Shown here: positions 55,394-64,000 of the stretch, in pieces
How positions within the stretch are numbered: the stretch's first letter is position 1
Layout: each line of letters begins with the position of its first letter
NCBI RefSeq assembly: GCF_025823185.1
Contig: NZ_JACKVK010000008.1
Location: 1,042,312-1,106,311, forward strand
DNA: 64,000 nt
Direction: 5' to 3'
Source: Mycobacterium yunnanensis
Lineage (GTDB): Bacteria; Actinomycetota; Actinomycetes; Mycobacteriales; Mycobacteriaceae
Notes under the pieces: generated by a model
What the model saw: only the letters and a program-made list of their open reading frames with translations
The model's database searches: none
What the model was told of the DNA's origin: nothing
Position numbers and translations under genes: made by a program

Positions 55394-56939
55394 GCCGGTG
55401 TCGACCGGAGCCGGACGGAAAACTCATCGCCGACGCCGAACCCGCGGGGCTGAGCAAGTCCTTGGCGCGCAACGCCAGCCAGAACTCGGCGATCGTGGCG
55501 GTGTCGGCGAGGCGGCGGCCCGTGATGTCCTCCACCCGTTGCATGCGGTAGACCACCGTCTGCCGGTGCAATCCCGTCGCCGAGGCCGTCCGCACCCAGG
55601 ACCGGTCGCACCGCAGGTAGGCGTCCAGCGTCGCGACCATGTCGCTCGAGTGGGTGGCGTCGTAGGTCATCAGGCTGCCCAGGACGCGGTCGACCACGAC
55701 CTGAGCCTCCTCGGTGTCGCGCAGCACCGAGAGCATGGTTGCGTCGCCGTAGTGCGCGGTGCGGTCGGCCGTGCTCTCGGCGGCCCGCATCGCCCACAGG
55801 GCCTCGCGTGCGGCAGCAGGCCCTCGACGGGGGTGACCGAGGACGTCGCTCACTCCGATGGCGGCCGCCTCGCCGACGCGGTGCCGCAGCGTGGCCAGTG
55901 GTCCCTCGCCGACGGACACCAGCGCGTAGAGGGCCGCTCCGCGCCGCAGCAGGAGGTGGGGCACTTGGCGTCGTCCGAGGCTCACGTGCAGATGCCGTTC
56001 CGCGGTGGGTGATCCGCCCGAGACGGCCGCCAGCACCGAGCCGCCCGGCTGCAGACCCCGGTCGGTGAGCAGTCGGGCGGACTCCGCTCCGGTGAGCCGC
56101 CCGTCGCACAACGACGCCAGCACCTCCGCGCCGATGCGGCGGTCGTGCTCGCGTCGCACGTTCTGCTGGGCGAGGAGCACGGCCATCGCCGACGCCAGGT
56201 GCTGCAGCTGGACGACGTCGGGTGGCGACGCGCGGAAGTCGTAGGCCACCAATACCGTCGGCTCCTCGTCGGGCACCTCGACGGCCAATGCGCGTGTCTC
56301 GTCGACGAGTACGTGCAGCACGCCGGGAACGGCCCCGCCTCGCGCGCTGATCTCCGCGGTGAGCGCCTGGCGAAGCCCCTCGGGCACCGGGTCCGACGAG
56401 TCGAGGGCCACCTCACCGGTGGCGGCGTCGAGGACGGCAAGGCGGCAGGCGACCTCACGGCCGAGCTGGCGCAGTGCGTTCTCGGCGCCGGACCGCCCCA
56501 CCGACTGGCGGATCACCTGGTACACCCGCTCGGTGACGGCAATCCTTCTGCTGTCGTCACTTCCGGCGCCGCCGGCGACGGCCCGTCCGATGGCCGCGAA
56601 GCCGACCGAGTACGGCACCTGAAGGACGGGGAACCCCAGCTCGTCGGCCAGCGCGACGGCGGACGGCGCCAGGCGGGGACTGCTGGCGTCGAGCCCGATG
56701 ACCACGCCGCAGATGCCGTTCTCGGCGAGGCTGCGGATCAGCGCCGCCTGGCCGGTTGCGGAGTCGGGCAGCGTGCGGCCGTTCTTCATCAACAGTTCCC
56801 CGCCGGCCAGCCACGACCACGGTTCGTCGAGATCGGACGTCTGAGCCCAGAACACCGGTCGGTCCAAGCCGCGGGCACCGGCCCGGACGGTCAGTCGCAG
56901 ATGGGGTGTGTCGACGAGATCCGCCAGCAGGAATGCCAC
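55380..56939 (-). CDS. PucR family transcriptional regulator
   Basis: A 519-residue regulator. The N-terminal PucR domain (about residues 1-120) includes FWAQTSDLDEPWSWLAGGELLM. A central GGDEF-like domain follows, and the C-terminal helix-turn-helix (about 450-510) has TASATGLHRQTVVYRMQRVEDITGRRL. PucR-type proteins control purine, amine or amino acid catabolism. The GTG at 56939 with AGAGGGG upstream is preferred. It is divergent from the APC-SDR-ureohydrolase operon, with paired repeats between. Confidence 0.88.
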   Translation of the reverse strand: MAFLLADLVDTPHLRLTVRAGARGLDRPVFWAQTSDLDEPWSWLAGGELLMKNGRTLPDSATGQAALIRSLAENGICGVVIGLDASSPRLAPSAVALADELGFPVLQVPYSVGFAAIGRAVAGGAGSDDSRRIAVTERVYQVIRQSVGRSGAENALRQLGREVACRLAVLDAATGEVALDSSDPVPEGLRQALTAEISARGGAVPGVLHVLVDETRALAVEVPDEEPTVLVAYDFRASPPDVVQLQHLASAMAVLLAQQNVRREHDRRIGAEVLASLCDGRLTGAESARLLTDRGLQPGGSVLAAVSGGSPTAERHLHVSLGRRQVPHLLLRRGAALYALVSVGEGPLATLRHRVGEAAAIGVSDVLGHPRRGPAAAREALWAMRAAESTADRTAHYGDATMLSVLRDTEEAQVVVDRVLGSLMTYDATHSSDMVATLDAYLRCDRSWVRTASATGLHRQTVVYRMQRVEDITGRRLADTATIAEFWLALRAKDLLSPAGSASAMSFPSGSGRHRHDHH

Positions 56940-56981
56940 CAACCACCCCTCTCTCCGTCGCAGGACACTCACGGTGAACTT

Positions 56982-57025
56982 AGACGATCATCGGAGACGA
57001 GGCATTGATCTCAGACGATCGTCGG
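56982..57025. promoter_or_regulatory. paired direct repeats in the PucR / APC intergenic region
   Basis: AGACGATCATCGG (56982-56994) and AGACGATCGTCGG (57013-57025) differ at one base and are 31 bp apart, about three helical turns. Each is itself nearly palindromic (GACGATCGTC). They are likely PucR operators for the divergent operon. Confidence 0.65.
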
Positions 57026-57082
57026 GTTCCCATTCGGCCTCCACCGGGGAAGGGTCGCTGCAACTGTTCTCGAGGAGACGCG

Positions 57083-58543
57083 ATGACCGACAGCACCCCC
57101 CAGTCCACGGCCCGCGCCGCCGATTCGCCGGCGACGTTGAGCCGTGGCTTCAGCTTCCGCTCCGCGCTGGCCTTGGCCTTCGCCGACGTGTCACCCATCG
57201 CGGCGGTCTACGCGATCTTCACTCTCGGGTTGTTCGCCGCCGGGCCGAAGTTCTTTTGGGCGTTTCCCATCGTGCTGGTCGGACAGTTGTTGGTGGCCGG
57301 GGTGTTCGGCGAACTGGCCTCACGGTTTCCGTACGCCGGCAGCGTCTACCAGTGGTCGCGGCACGTCCAGGGCACCACGTGGGGCTGGGTCGCCGCGTGG
57401 GCCTACATGTGGGGGCTGACGATCGCCCTTGGCACGTTGTCGTACGCCGCGAGCGGGTTCCTGCTCCAAATCTTCGGTGTCACGGAGCCGTCGCGGTGGG
57501 CGACCGCGACGGTGGCCGTCGTCATCATCCTGCTCGGCACCGGGGTCAACATCGTGGGTCGGCAAGTGCTCAAGGTGATGGTGATCGCCAGCATCACGTG
57601 TGAGGTCGTCGGCTCGGTCGGGCTTGGCGTCGTGCTGCTGGTGTTCTACCGCGAGAACCCGTTCTCGGCGCTGTTCTCCAGCGCGAGCATCCCCGACGCC
57701 GCGACGTGGACGTCCGGGCCGATGCTGCTCGCCATCGCCTACGTCGGATGGTCGTTCCTGGGATTCGAGGCGGCCGGGTCCGTCGCCGAGGAGGTCGACG
57801 ATCCCGAGCGCAACGTGCCCAAGGCCATCATCTTCGGTCTGCTCATGGTCGGGCTGGTGGTGATGTTCTCCAGTGCCGCACTGATCTTGGCGATCCCCAA
57901 CCTCGACGAGGTGGTGGCCGCGCAATCCGGCGACGTCGTGTCGGAGACGCTGACGACCCATCTTGGCGCCGGCGTCACCAAGCCGCTGCTCGCGATGTTC
58001 GTCATCGGGTTCATCTCCAGCTTCCTGGCCGTTCAGGCCGCGGTGTCACGCTGCATCTGGGGCGCCGCCCGCGACCGGAGCCTGCCGGGGTCGAAGGTGC
58101 TCGGCAAGCTCGCCGGCCCGGAACGCTTGCCCGTCAACGCGATTGCGCTGACCGCGATCGTGGCCGTGGTGTTCATCCTGTTGGCCGGTTCGCAGTTCTA
58201 CAACATCCTCGTCAACTTCAACATCATCGGCTTCTACATCGCGTTCGGGGTGCCGGTGGTCGGCGCGGCGATCGCCCGGTTGACCGGCACGTGGCGGCCT
58301 GGTCCGTTCAATCTTGGCAAGTGGGGCGCTCCCGTCACCTATCTGGCGTCGCTGTGGATCATCTTCGAGACCGTCAACGTGGCGTGGCCGCGTACTCAGC
58401 CGGGTCAGCCATGGTTCATCAACTGGGCTAGCGTGCTGACCACCGCGGTGCTGGCCGTCGTCGGCGTCGCGATCTACCTCACCGTCCGCCGTGGCATCGA
58501 CGCGCCGATCGGTGAGCGACTCGGCCACGAGACGGAGAACTGA
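57083..58543 (+). CDS. APC superfamily permease
   Basis: A 486-residue permease with about 12 helices. The helix-1 region (ALAFADVSPIAAVYAIFTLGL) and AYVGWSFLGFEAAGSVAEEVDDPERNVPKAI match amino acid/polyamine permeases. ATG at 57083 with GAGGAG. First gene of a five-gene operon under probable PucR control, so it would bring in the substrate of the following enzymes. The stop overlaps the next start (TGATG). Confidence 0.87.
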   Translation: MTDSTPQSTARAADSPATLSRGFSFRSALALAFADVSPIAAVYAIFTLGLFAAGPKFFWAFPIVLVGQLLVAGVFGELASRFPYAGSVYQWSRHVQGTTWGWVAAWAYMWGLTIALGTLSYAASGFLLQIFGVTEPSRWATATVAVVIILLGTGVNIVGRQVLKVMVIASITCEVVGSVGLGVVLLVFYRENPFSALFSSASIPDAATWTSGPMLLAIAYVGWSFLGFEAAGSVAEEVDDPERNVPKAIIFGLLMVGLVVMFSSAALILAIPNLDEVVAAQSGDVVSETLTTHLGAGVTKPLLAMFVIGFISSFLAVQAAVSRCIWGAARDRSLPGSKVLGKLAGPERLPVNAIALTAIVAVVFILLAGSQFYNILVNFNIIGFYIAFGVPVVGAAIARLTGTWRPGPFNLGKWGAPVTYLASLWIIFETVNVAWPRTQPGQPWFINWASVLTTAVLAVVGVAIYLTVRRGIDAPIGERLGHETEN

Positions 58544-59226
58544 TGTCCCGCACCGCGATCGTGACCGGTTCGGCCTCCGGCATCGGCGCCGCCGTCAGCG
58601 ACCTTCTGCGTGAGGGCGGGTGGACCGTCGTCGGCGTCGACCGAACCCCGGGCGCCGACCACGTCGTGGACGTGGCCGATCCCGCCGACGTGCGAGCCGC
58701 CGTCGAACGAATCGTCGACGACGTCGGGGAGGTCGACGCGCTCGTAAACGCGGCGGGGCACTACGAGATCACCCCGGTGTCGGACATCACCGCCGACGCG
58801 CTGCACCGGATGTTGCGCGTGCACCTCGGCGGCCTTCGCAACACGGCGCGGGCAGTGCTTCCGTCGATGGTGCGACGCGGGTCCGGCGCCATCGTCGCGG
58901 TGACCTCCGAGCTCGCCATCGGCGGCGGTGACGGCGACGCGCACTACGCGGCGGCCAAGGGCGCCGTCATCGGCCTGGTGCGCAGCCTGGCCGCGGAGTT
59001 CGCGGGCCGCGGTGTGCGGGTCAACGCCGTCGCGCCCGGCCCGACCGACACCCCGCTGCTGGCGGCCGATTCGCCATGGCGGGCGCCGGACTACCTCGCG
59101 ACGCTGCCCAACCGGCGGCTGACCACCCCCGCGGAGGTCGCGCGAGTCGTGGAGTTCCTGGTGGGCGACGACGCCTCCTTCTGCACCGGTGAGATCGTCT
59201 CGCCCAACGGTGGGGCGGTGATCTGA
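58543..59226 (+). CDS. short-chain dehydrogenase/reductase (first)
   Basis: A 227-residue classical SDR. The cofactor motif is TGSASGIG, the structural motif is NAAG, and the active site has serine in VTSELA with YAAAK. The substrate is not evident. One-base overlaps on both sides (TGATG) show tight coupling with the permease and the second SDR. Confidence 0.88.
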   Translation: MSRTAIVTGSASGIGAAVSDLLREGGWTVVGVDRTPGADHVVDVADPADVRAAVERIVDDVGEVDALVNAAGHYEITPVSDITADALHRMLRVHLGGLRNTARAVLPSMVRRGSGAIVAVTSELAIGGGDGDAHYAAAKGAVIGLVRSLAAEFAGRGVRVNAVAPGPTDTPLLAADSPWRAPDYLATLPNRRLTTPAEVARVVEFLVGDDASFCTGEIVSPNGGAVI

Positions 59227-60020
59227 TGACCGACGCACCATTGGCAGGTCGCCTGGCACTGGTCACCGGGGCCGCCCAGGGCATCGGCGCGGCCGTCGCC
59301 CGGCGGCTGGCCGCCGACGGCGCACAGGTCGCCGTCAACGACCTCGCGTCGACCCCCGCGCTGACCGAGGTGGTCGAGGCCACCGGCGGCTTCCCCGCGG
59401 TCGGCGACATCAGCGGGTCCGGGGTCACGGCGATGGTCGACGGAATCGAGGAGGACCACGGTCCCGTCGAGATCCTGGTGTGCAATGCGGCGTACATGTC
59501 GATGGCACCATTCGCCGACGAGCGCTCGCGCGAGGAGCAATCTGATGCTGATGACGACGACGACTGGTGGCGGGTGGTCGAGGTCAACCTCGCCGGCACC
59601 TTCCGACTGATCCAAGCCGTCCTGCCGGGGATGCGACGCGCCGGCGGGGGCAACGTCGTCGTCATCGCCTCCGAGTGGGGCGTCATCGGGTGGCCGGAGG
59701 CCAGCGCGTACTCGGCGTCCAAGGCGGGTCTGATCGCGCTGGTCAAGACGCTGGGCCGGGAACTGGCCCGGGAGAACATCACCGTCAACGCCATCGCCCC
59801 GGGGGTGGTCGACACTCCGCAGCTGTTGGTCGACGCGGCGTCCGCCGGCACGTCACTCGACGAGATGCGCCGCCAGTATGGAGCGGGAATTCCGTTGGGG
59901 CGCATCGGCCGTCCGGAGGAGATCGCAAGCGCGGTGTCCCTGCTGGCCCGCGGCGACGTCGGCGCGATGGTCGGGCAGACGCTCCAAGTCAACGGAGGAT
60001 CGACGAGGTGCCGAGTATGA
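59226..60020 (+). CDS. short-chain dehydrogenase/reductase (second)
   Basis: A 264-residue classical SDR with [13 protein letters not shown] and the YSASK active site preceded by serine in IASEWG. An acidic insertion ([10 protein letters not shown], about residues 101-110) is unusual for the family and may shape the substrate pocket. Its stop overlaps the ureohydrolase ATG. Confidence 0.88.
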   Translation: MTDAPLAGRLALVTGAAQGIGAAVARRLAADGAQVAVNDLASTPALTEVVEATGGFPAVGDISGSGVTAMVDGIEEDHGPVEILVCNAAYMSMAPFADERSREEQSDADDDDDWWRVVEVNLAGTFRLIQAVLPGMRRAGGGNVVVIASEWGVIGWPEASAYSASKAGLIALVKTLGRELARENITVNAIAPGVVDTPQLLVDAASAGTSLDEMRRQYGAGIPLGRIGRPEEIASAVSLLARGDVGAMVGQTLQVNGGSTRCRV

Positions 60021-60967
60021 GCGACGACATCACGGGCCCGGTCGACGGTCAGGTCAGCCCGCGCTACGCCGGGCTGACGACCTTCGCCCGTCTGCCGCGC
60101 CGCGAGGACGTGTCCCGGTGCGACGTGGCCGTGCTCGGCGTCCCGTTCGATTCGGGCGTGACGTACCGACCCGGTGCGCGCTTCGGCCCGTCGCACATCC
60201 GCCAGGCGTCCCGACTGCTGAAGCCGTACAACCCGCAGCTCGACGTGTCACCGTTCGCCGGTCAGCAGGTCGTCGACGCCGGGGACGTCCCCGCCAATCC
60301 CTTCGACATCGCCGCCGCCGTCCGCGAGATCGAGTCCGCCGCAGACGAATTGATCGACGCAGGGGCGAAGTTGATCACCCTGGGGGGTGACCACACCATC
60401 GCCTATCCGCTGCTGCGCGCCCACCATCGACGGTACGGCCCGGTGGCGCTGCTGCACTTCGACGCCCACCTCGACACCTGGGACACCTACTTCAACGCAC
60501 CGATGACTCACGGGACGCCCTTCCGGCGGGCCGCCGAGGAGGGGTTGTTCGTACCGGGACACAGTGCGCACGTGGGCATCCGGGGATCGCTCTACAGTCC
60601 GGACGATCTCGTCGAGGACGCGGGTTTCGGCTTCACCGTGGTGCGCTGCGCGGATTTCGTCCGCCGGTCGGTCGACGACGTCATCGGCCAGTTGCGTTCG
60701 GCGATCGGTGACCGCCCGCTCTACGTGTCGATCGACGTCGACGTGCTCGACCCCGCCCACGCACCCGCGACGGGCACGCCGGAGGCCGGGGGCATGACCA
60801 GTCGCGAACTGCTGGAAGTCCTTCGCGGTCTCGACGGTGCCAACCTGGTGGGCGCGGACATCGTGGAAGTGTCGCCGGCCTACGACCACGCCGAGATCAC
60901 CGGTGTGGTCGCAGCCAACCTCGCCTACGAACTCATCTCGTTGCTCGCAAGGAATCGGCCCGCGTGA
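60017..60967 (+). CDS. ureohydrolase (agmatinase/arginase family)
   Basis: A 316-residue manganese ureohydrolase that removes urea from a guanidino compound. The metal ligands are in [13 protein letters not shown] and SIDVDVLDP, all intact. It resembles agmatinases and guanidinobutyrases. ATG at 60017 overlaps the SDR stop as ATGA, and its own stop overlaps the next gene as GTGA. The PucR and permease context suggests a guanidino- or ureido-compound pathway. Confidence 0.9.
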   Translation: MSDDITGPVDGQVSPRYAGLTTFARLPRREDVSRCDVAVLGVPFDSGVTYRPGARFGPSHIRQASRLLKPYNPQLDVSPFAGQQVVDAGDVPANPFDIAAAVREIESAADELIDAGAKLITLGGDHTIAYPLLRAHHRRYGPVALLHFDAHLDTWDTYFNAPMTHGTPFRRAAEEGLFVPGHSAHVGIRGSLYSPDDLVEDAGFGFTVVRCADFVRRSVDDVIGQLRSAIGDRPLYVSIDVDVLDPAHAPATGTPEAGGMTSRELLEVLRGLDGANLVGADIVEVSPAYDHAEITGVVAANLAYELISLLARNRPA

Positions 60968-61833
60968 CCGTGCCCGCCGCCCCGGTCTCCTGGCCCGAAG
61001 GAGCCCGGTCCGCCGCGTCCTTCAGCTTCGACGTCGACGCGGAGTCGGCGATGCTGGCCGTCGACCACGCTCACGCGAACCGGATGTCGGCCATCAGTCA
61101 CCAGGCCTACGGGCCGCTCGTCGGCGTCCCGCGCATCTTGGCGATCCTGGCCCGCCACGAGATCACCTCGACCTTCTTCGTGCCCGGCTACACCGCGCTT
61201 CGCTACCCGGACGTCGTCCGCAGCATCGTCGACGGCGGACACGAAATCGCCCATCACGGCTACCTCCACGAGGCGATGGCCGGTCTGTCCGCCGCCGAGG
61301 AGGCCGCCATCCTCGACCGCGGCCTCGAGGCGCTGGAGAAGGTCGCCGGCGTCAGGCCGGTGGGGTATCGGGCGCCCATGTGGGAGCTCAACTGGCATTC
61401 ACCGAAACTGTTGTCGGACAGGGGTTTTTTCTACGACAGCTCGCTGATGGACGCCGATCACCCCTACGAGCTGGCCGTCGGAGCGACCTCGCTGGTGGAG
61501 ATCCCGATTCAGTGGGCGCTCGACGATTGGGAGCAGTACTGCTTCATCCCGGACTTCTCGGGCACCGGGCTCATCGAGAGCCCCGCCAAGGTCGAGGAGA
61601 TGTGGCGCCTGGAGTTCGACGCCCAACGGCCCGACGGCGGGTGCTTCGTCCTGACCAATCACCCGTTCCTGACGGGGCGACCGTCACGCGCGGCGGCGCT
61701 GGAGAACGTGATCGCCCATGCCTGCTCGCTGGACGACGTGTGGGTGACCCACCTCGGCGCGATCGCCGAGCACGTGCGCGGGCTGGGCCTGACGCCGCGG
61801 TCGATCGAACGTCCGGACCCGGCCGACTTCTAA
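60964..61833 (+). CDS. polysaccharide deacetylase (NodB) fold hydrolase
   Basis: A 289-residue NodB-homology protein. The metal-binding residues are in FSFDVDAES and [11 protein letters not shown], followed by the [10 protein letters not shown] segment. No signal peptide is visible, so it acts in the cytoplasm. Cytosolic members of this fold include PuuE-type allantoinase and cyclic imide hydrolases, so ring opening of a cyclic ureide or imide is plausible. Last gene of the PucR-linked operon. Confidence 0.87.
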   Translation: MTVPAAPVSWPEGARSAASFSFDVDAESAMLAVDHAHANRMSAISHQAYGPLVGVPRILAILARHEITSTFFVPGYTALRYPDVVRSIVDGGHEIAHHGYLHEAMAGLSAAEEAAILDRGLEALEKVAGVRPVGYRAPMWELNWHSPKLLSDRGFFYDSSLMDADHPYELAVGATSLVEIPIQWALDDWEQYCFIPDFSGTGLIESPAKVEEMWRLEFDAQRPDGGCFVLTNHPFLTGRPSRAAALENVIAHACSLDDVWVTHLGAIAEHVRGLGLTPRSIERPDPADF

Positions 61834-61841
61834 GCCCGCGC

Positions 61842-63107
61842 TCACTCCTCGCGCAGGCGGGACTCCACGAAGTTCTCGACCTTCTCCCACTGGGCGACGG
61901 CCGAGGCGTAGGGGGCGGGCGGCTCGTCGACCTCGTCGGGGTTCAGCACGTGCCCCACGAAGCGCCCGAAGGGTTGATCGGTGTCGAGGGCGTCCTCGAC
62001 GGTGCTGTCCTCGGCGTAGTCGCCGACGTCGCGGATCAACTCCACCGCGAGTTCGAGCTGTTCGACGTCCACGGCTTCCGGCCCGTCGGCGATGTCGTCC
62101 GACAGCGTCCGCAGCACGTAGACGTTGTCGTCGGTGACCCGAATCTGCAACGAGCCGTCGGTGGCGGCGGTCTTGATGTCGTCGAAGGTGGCGAGGTCGG
62201 ACAGGTCGCTCTCGTGCTCGTCGGCGAGGTAGCGCGCCAGTGCCCGCTCCGAGCCGAACACGCTGATGCGGCCGTTGCGGCCGAGGAAGATCGGCTGGTC
62301 GTCCAAATAGCACCGCAGCGTGTAGAACGTGCCGCCGCGGGTCAGCAGCCGGACGGGGTCGATCCCGACGTGCGCCCAGAAGTCCTCGTCGCTGCCCAGC
62401 ACCTGCTGGGTGGCCTGCACCGCGAGGGCGGCCTCCTCGTCGTCGGTGTCGACCTCGTCGGAGATCACCACGTCGTCGACGGCCTCGTCCTCGACCTCCG
62501 GCTCGGGGGCCGGCTCGGCGAGTTCGGCAGCGGCCTTCTCCGACGCCGCGGCGTCCACGTCGGGGATCGTGACGATCGCGTCGATCGCGTCGACCACGCC
62601 GTCCCACCCGCGGGCGATCACGCCCTCGATCTCGGCCCACCGCTTACGGCCGCCTCGACCTTCGAATGCCTCGAGGCCGCCGCCAAGGGACCCCAGGACG
62701 GGGTTGCCGTTGAAGAACTTCGACACGACCGGCAGATCGCAGACCGAGCCGATCGCCTGCACCACCGCCAGCGCGCCGAGCAGCGTCGCCACCGATTCCT
62801 CGCTGGGCTTCTCCGCGGCCACCTCCGGCACGCCGATCAGGTCGTGCTGACGGTCCTCACCCGGATCCAGCCGGTGGGCCGACGACTCGGTCAGCGCGGC
62901 GTACGCGGGGTGGTCGGTCAGGTCGTTGTCTGTGTTGGTCCTGATGAAGGCCGCCAGGTCAGCCACGCTTTCGAAGCCGTAGAGATCGTCGTCCTTGCCG
63001 AGGAACGCCTGCCACTCGTCGTCGGCGTCCCGCCACGACGGAGCCCACAGCGTGTACAGGTCACCCTTGGTCAGGCCGAGCCTCACGGGCACGATGTCAG
63101 CAGCCAT
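61842..63107 (-). CDS. Rv3311-like conserved mycobacterial protein
   Basis: A 421-residue soluble acidic protein, like Rv3311 of M. tuberculosis in length and position (from memory). The N-terminal domain (about 1-180) has VRLGLTKGDLYTLWAP and a repeat-like counterpart in the C-terminal half (about 260-415, LTRGGTFYTLRCYLDDQPIFLGRNG). A linker rich in Glu/Asp/Ala separates them (about 195-245). The two halves may be a diverged duplication. Function is unknown. Confidence 0.8.
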   Translation of the reverse strand: MAADIVPVRLGLTKGDLYTLWAPSWRDADDEWQAFLGKDDDLYGFESVADLAAFIRTNTDNDLTDHPAYAALTESSAHRLDPGEDRQHDLIGVPEVAAEKPSEESVATLLGALAVVQAIGSVCDLPVVSKFFNGNPVLGSLGGGLEAFEGRGGRKRWAEIEGVIARGWDGVVDAIDAIVTIPDVDAAASEKAAAELAEPAPEPEVEDEAVDDVVISDEVDTDDEEAALAVQATQQVLGSDEDFWAHVGIDPVRLLTRGGTFYTLRCYLDDQPIFLGRNGRISVFGSERALARYLADEHESDLSDLATFDDIKTAATDGSLQIRVTDDNVYVLRTLSDDIADGPEAVDVEQLELAVELIRDVGDYAEDSTVEDALDTDQPFGRFVGHVLNPDEVDEPPAPYASAVAQWEKVENFVESRLREE

Positions 63108-63146
63108 GCGGCACAGCGTAGGCGACGCCGTCTGGGTAGTTCCTCG

Positions 63147-63653
63147 TCACCCGGTGCGGGCGAAGTGACGCTCCCCGTCGGCGGCCATCCGGCCGAACGC
63201 CAGCCTGAGCACGGGGGCCAGTGCCGCGAACGGCAACGCGAACGCACGCTTGGGTTCGATCGCGACGGTCCAGGTGAATTGCGTCGTGGCGCCGTCGGCC
63301 CCGTGCGGCTCGACGACGTAGTCCTCGGCGAAGGTCTTGAACACCGGGAGGTTGGCCTCGTCGACGATGAACGAGTAGCCGTGCCCCTCATCCCACCGGA
63401 AGAAGCGCTCGCGAACGCGGGCCAACCCGGGCGCCAGGACCACCTCCCGCGTGGTGCCCACGCCAAACGGCCGGGGACTGGACCAGGTGATCTCGCTGAC
63501 CGTCGAACTCCACGCCGACAGCGACTCGTCGGACGCCAGGGATTCCCACACCGTCGCCGGCGGCGCGGCGAGCGTCCTGACGTAGCGGAACACGTACGGC
63601 GCCGAGGTGAAGGTGCGTGCGTCGGCGGATTCGAGCGGGTACCAACGTGCCAT
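63147..63653 (-). CDS. SRPBCC (START-like) family protein
   Basis: A 168-residue protein of the polyketide cyclase/START-like fold. The RTLAAPPATVWESLASDESLSAW segment is the typical first strand and helix, and a long C-terminal helix (about 145-165) closes the pocket. It would bind a hydrophobic ligand; no catalytic residues are evident. ATG at 63653 is chosen since family similarity begins there. It is divergent from the partial dehydrogenase gene. Confidence 0.78.
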   Translation of the reverse strand: MARWYPLESADARTFTSAPYVFRYVRTLAAPPATVWESLASDESLSAWSSTVSEITWSSPRPFGVGTTREVVLAPGLARVRERFFRWDEGHGYSFIVDEANLPVFKTFAEDYVVEPHGADGATTQFTWTVAIEPKRAFALPFAALAPVLRLAFGRMAADGERHFARTG

Positions 63654-63682
63654 GCCCACAGCATGCACGGCACGATGTGGTC

Positions 63683-64000
63683 GTGCACGCAATGGTCTTC
63701 GATCGGTTCGGCGGGTCCGTGGACGTCCGGTCGGTGCCCGACCCGACTCCGTCGCCGGGCGGCGTCGTCGTCGAGGTGCACGCCACGGGGCTGTGTCGCA
63801 GCGACTGGCACGCCTGGGCGGGTCACGACGACGGGGTCGCGCTGCCGCACGTCCCCGGGCACGAACTCGTCGGCGTGGTCGTGGAGACCGGCGCCGACGT
63901 GCGGCGGTGGTCGGTGGGCGACCGCGTCACGACTCCGTTCGTGTGCGGTTGCGGCTCGTGCGAGTGGTGCCGCAGCGGACAGGCCCAGGTGTGCCCCGAC
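63683..64000 (+). CDS. zinc-dependent alcohol dehydrogenase, 5' part (runs off the window)
   Basis: An open frame from GTG 63683 (ATG at 63692 is an alternative) to the window end encodes the N-terminal 106 residues of a medium-chain zinc dehydrogenase. The catalytic zinc cysteine is in TGLCRSDWHAW with the histidine-glutamate in PGHE. The structural zinc cysteines are in CGCGSCEWCRSGQAQVC. The remaining two thirds, including the NAD domain, lie outside. Confidence 0.88.
   Translation, partial: MHAMVFDRFGGSVDVRSVPDPTPSPGGVVVEVHATGLCRSDWHAWAGHDDGVALPHVPGHELVGVVVETGADVRRWSVGDRVTTPFVCGCGSCEWCRSGQAQVCPD

Overview
The window is high-GC actinobacterial DNA, almost certainly from an environmental Mycobacterium (Mycolicibacterium-type). 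The evidence is an Eis-family acetyltransferase, a DacB1-type carboxypeptidase, an Rv1733c-type membrane protein, an ECF41/SigJ sigma factor with a linked carboxymuconolactone-decarboxylase-fold gene, the order sdhC-sdhD-sdhA-sdhB next to cdd-deoA-add, and an Rv3311-type protein. From memory, both flanks resemble the M. tuberculosis Rv3335c-Rv3329 and Rv3328c-Rv3311 neighbourhoods. The middle 40 kb or so looks like an accessory block between them. I saw no tRNA, transposase, integrase or CRISPR array.

Layout. 0-4.4 kb: YhjD/BrkB membrane protein, D,D-carboxypeptidase, class III aminotransferase and its Lrp regulator. 4.5-8.4 kb: aminobutyraldehyde-type dehydrogenase, Eis-like acetyltransferase, FAD oxidoreductase, with a 35-bp tandem duplication that makes a chain of overlapping mini-cistrons. 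8.4-12.7 kb: proton-translocating transhydrogenase operon (pntAA-pntAB-pntB) ending in a ThiC-like gene that lacks the radical-SAM cluster motif. 12.9-42.1 kb: an oxalate/formate/glyoxylate island. 42.2-46.2 kb: Rv1733c-like protein, a TPP-riboswitch-controlled CytX-like permease, an APC permease. 46.4-48.0 kb: ECF41 sigma factor and its probable target. 48.0-51.5 kb: succinate dehydrogenase. 51.7-54.5 kb: nucleoside salvage (cdd-deoA-add). 54.5-61.8 kb: PucR regulator with hydrolase, divergent from an APC-SDR-SDR-ureohydrolase-deacetylase operon. 61.8-64 kb: Rv3311-like protein, SRPBCC protein and the start of a zinc alcohol dehydrogenase.

The island forms a nearly complete pathway. Three OFA-family transporters would move oxalate/formate. 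Two formyl-CoA:oxalate CoA-transferases make oxalyl-CoA. Oxc decarboxylates it to formyl-CoA, and formate is oxidised by a soluble NAD-type formate dehydrogenase (FdsGBAD) matured with FdhD; a YdeP-type molybdoenzyme is also present. A ketopantoate-reductase-like protein is a good candidate for an oxalyl-CoA reductase of the Methylobacterium PanE2 kind. Gcl, Hyi and GlxR take glyoxylate to glycerate, and a dedicated pyruvate kinase completes the route; glycerate kinase is not in the window. The transhydrogenase, divergent from the reductase gene, could turn formate-derived NADH into NADPH. Oxc and Gcl both need thiamin diphosphate, which makes the ThiC-like gene and the TPP-riboswitch permease notable neighbours.

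A repeated operator word (TGCATAC/GTATGCA, best copies GCATAC-N-GTATGC) lies in most intergenic promoter regions of the island and was not noticed in the flanking housekeeping operons. I infer it is bound by the GntR/FCD regulator encoded at 28.1-28.8 kb. Separate LysR and IclR regulators with candidate sites probably add local control at oxc and at hyi-glxR-gcl.
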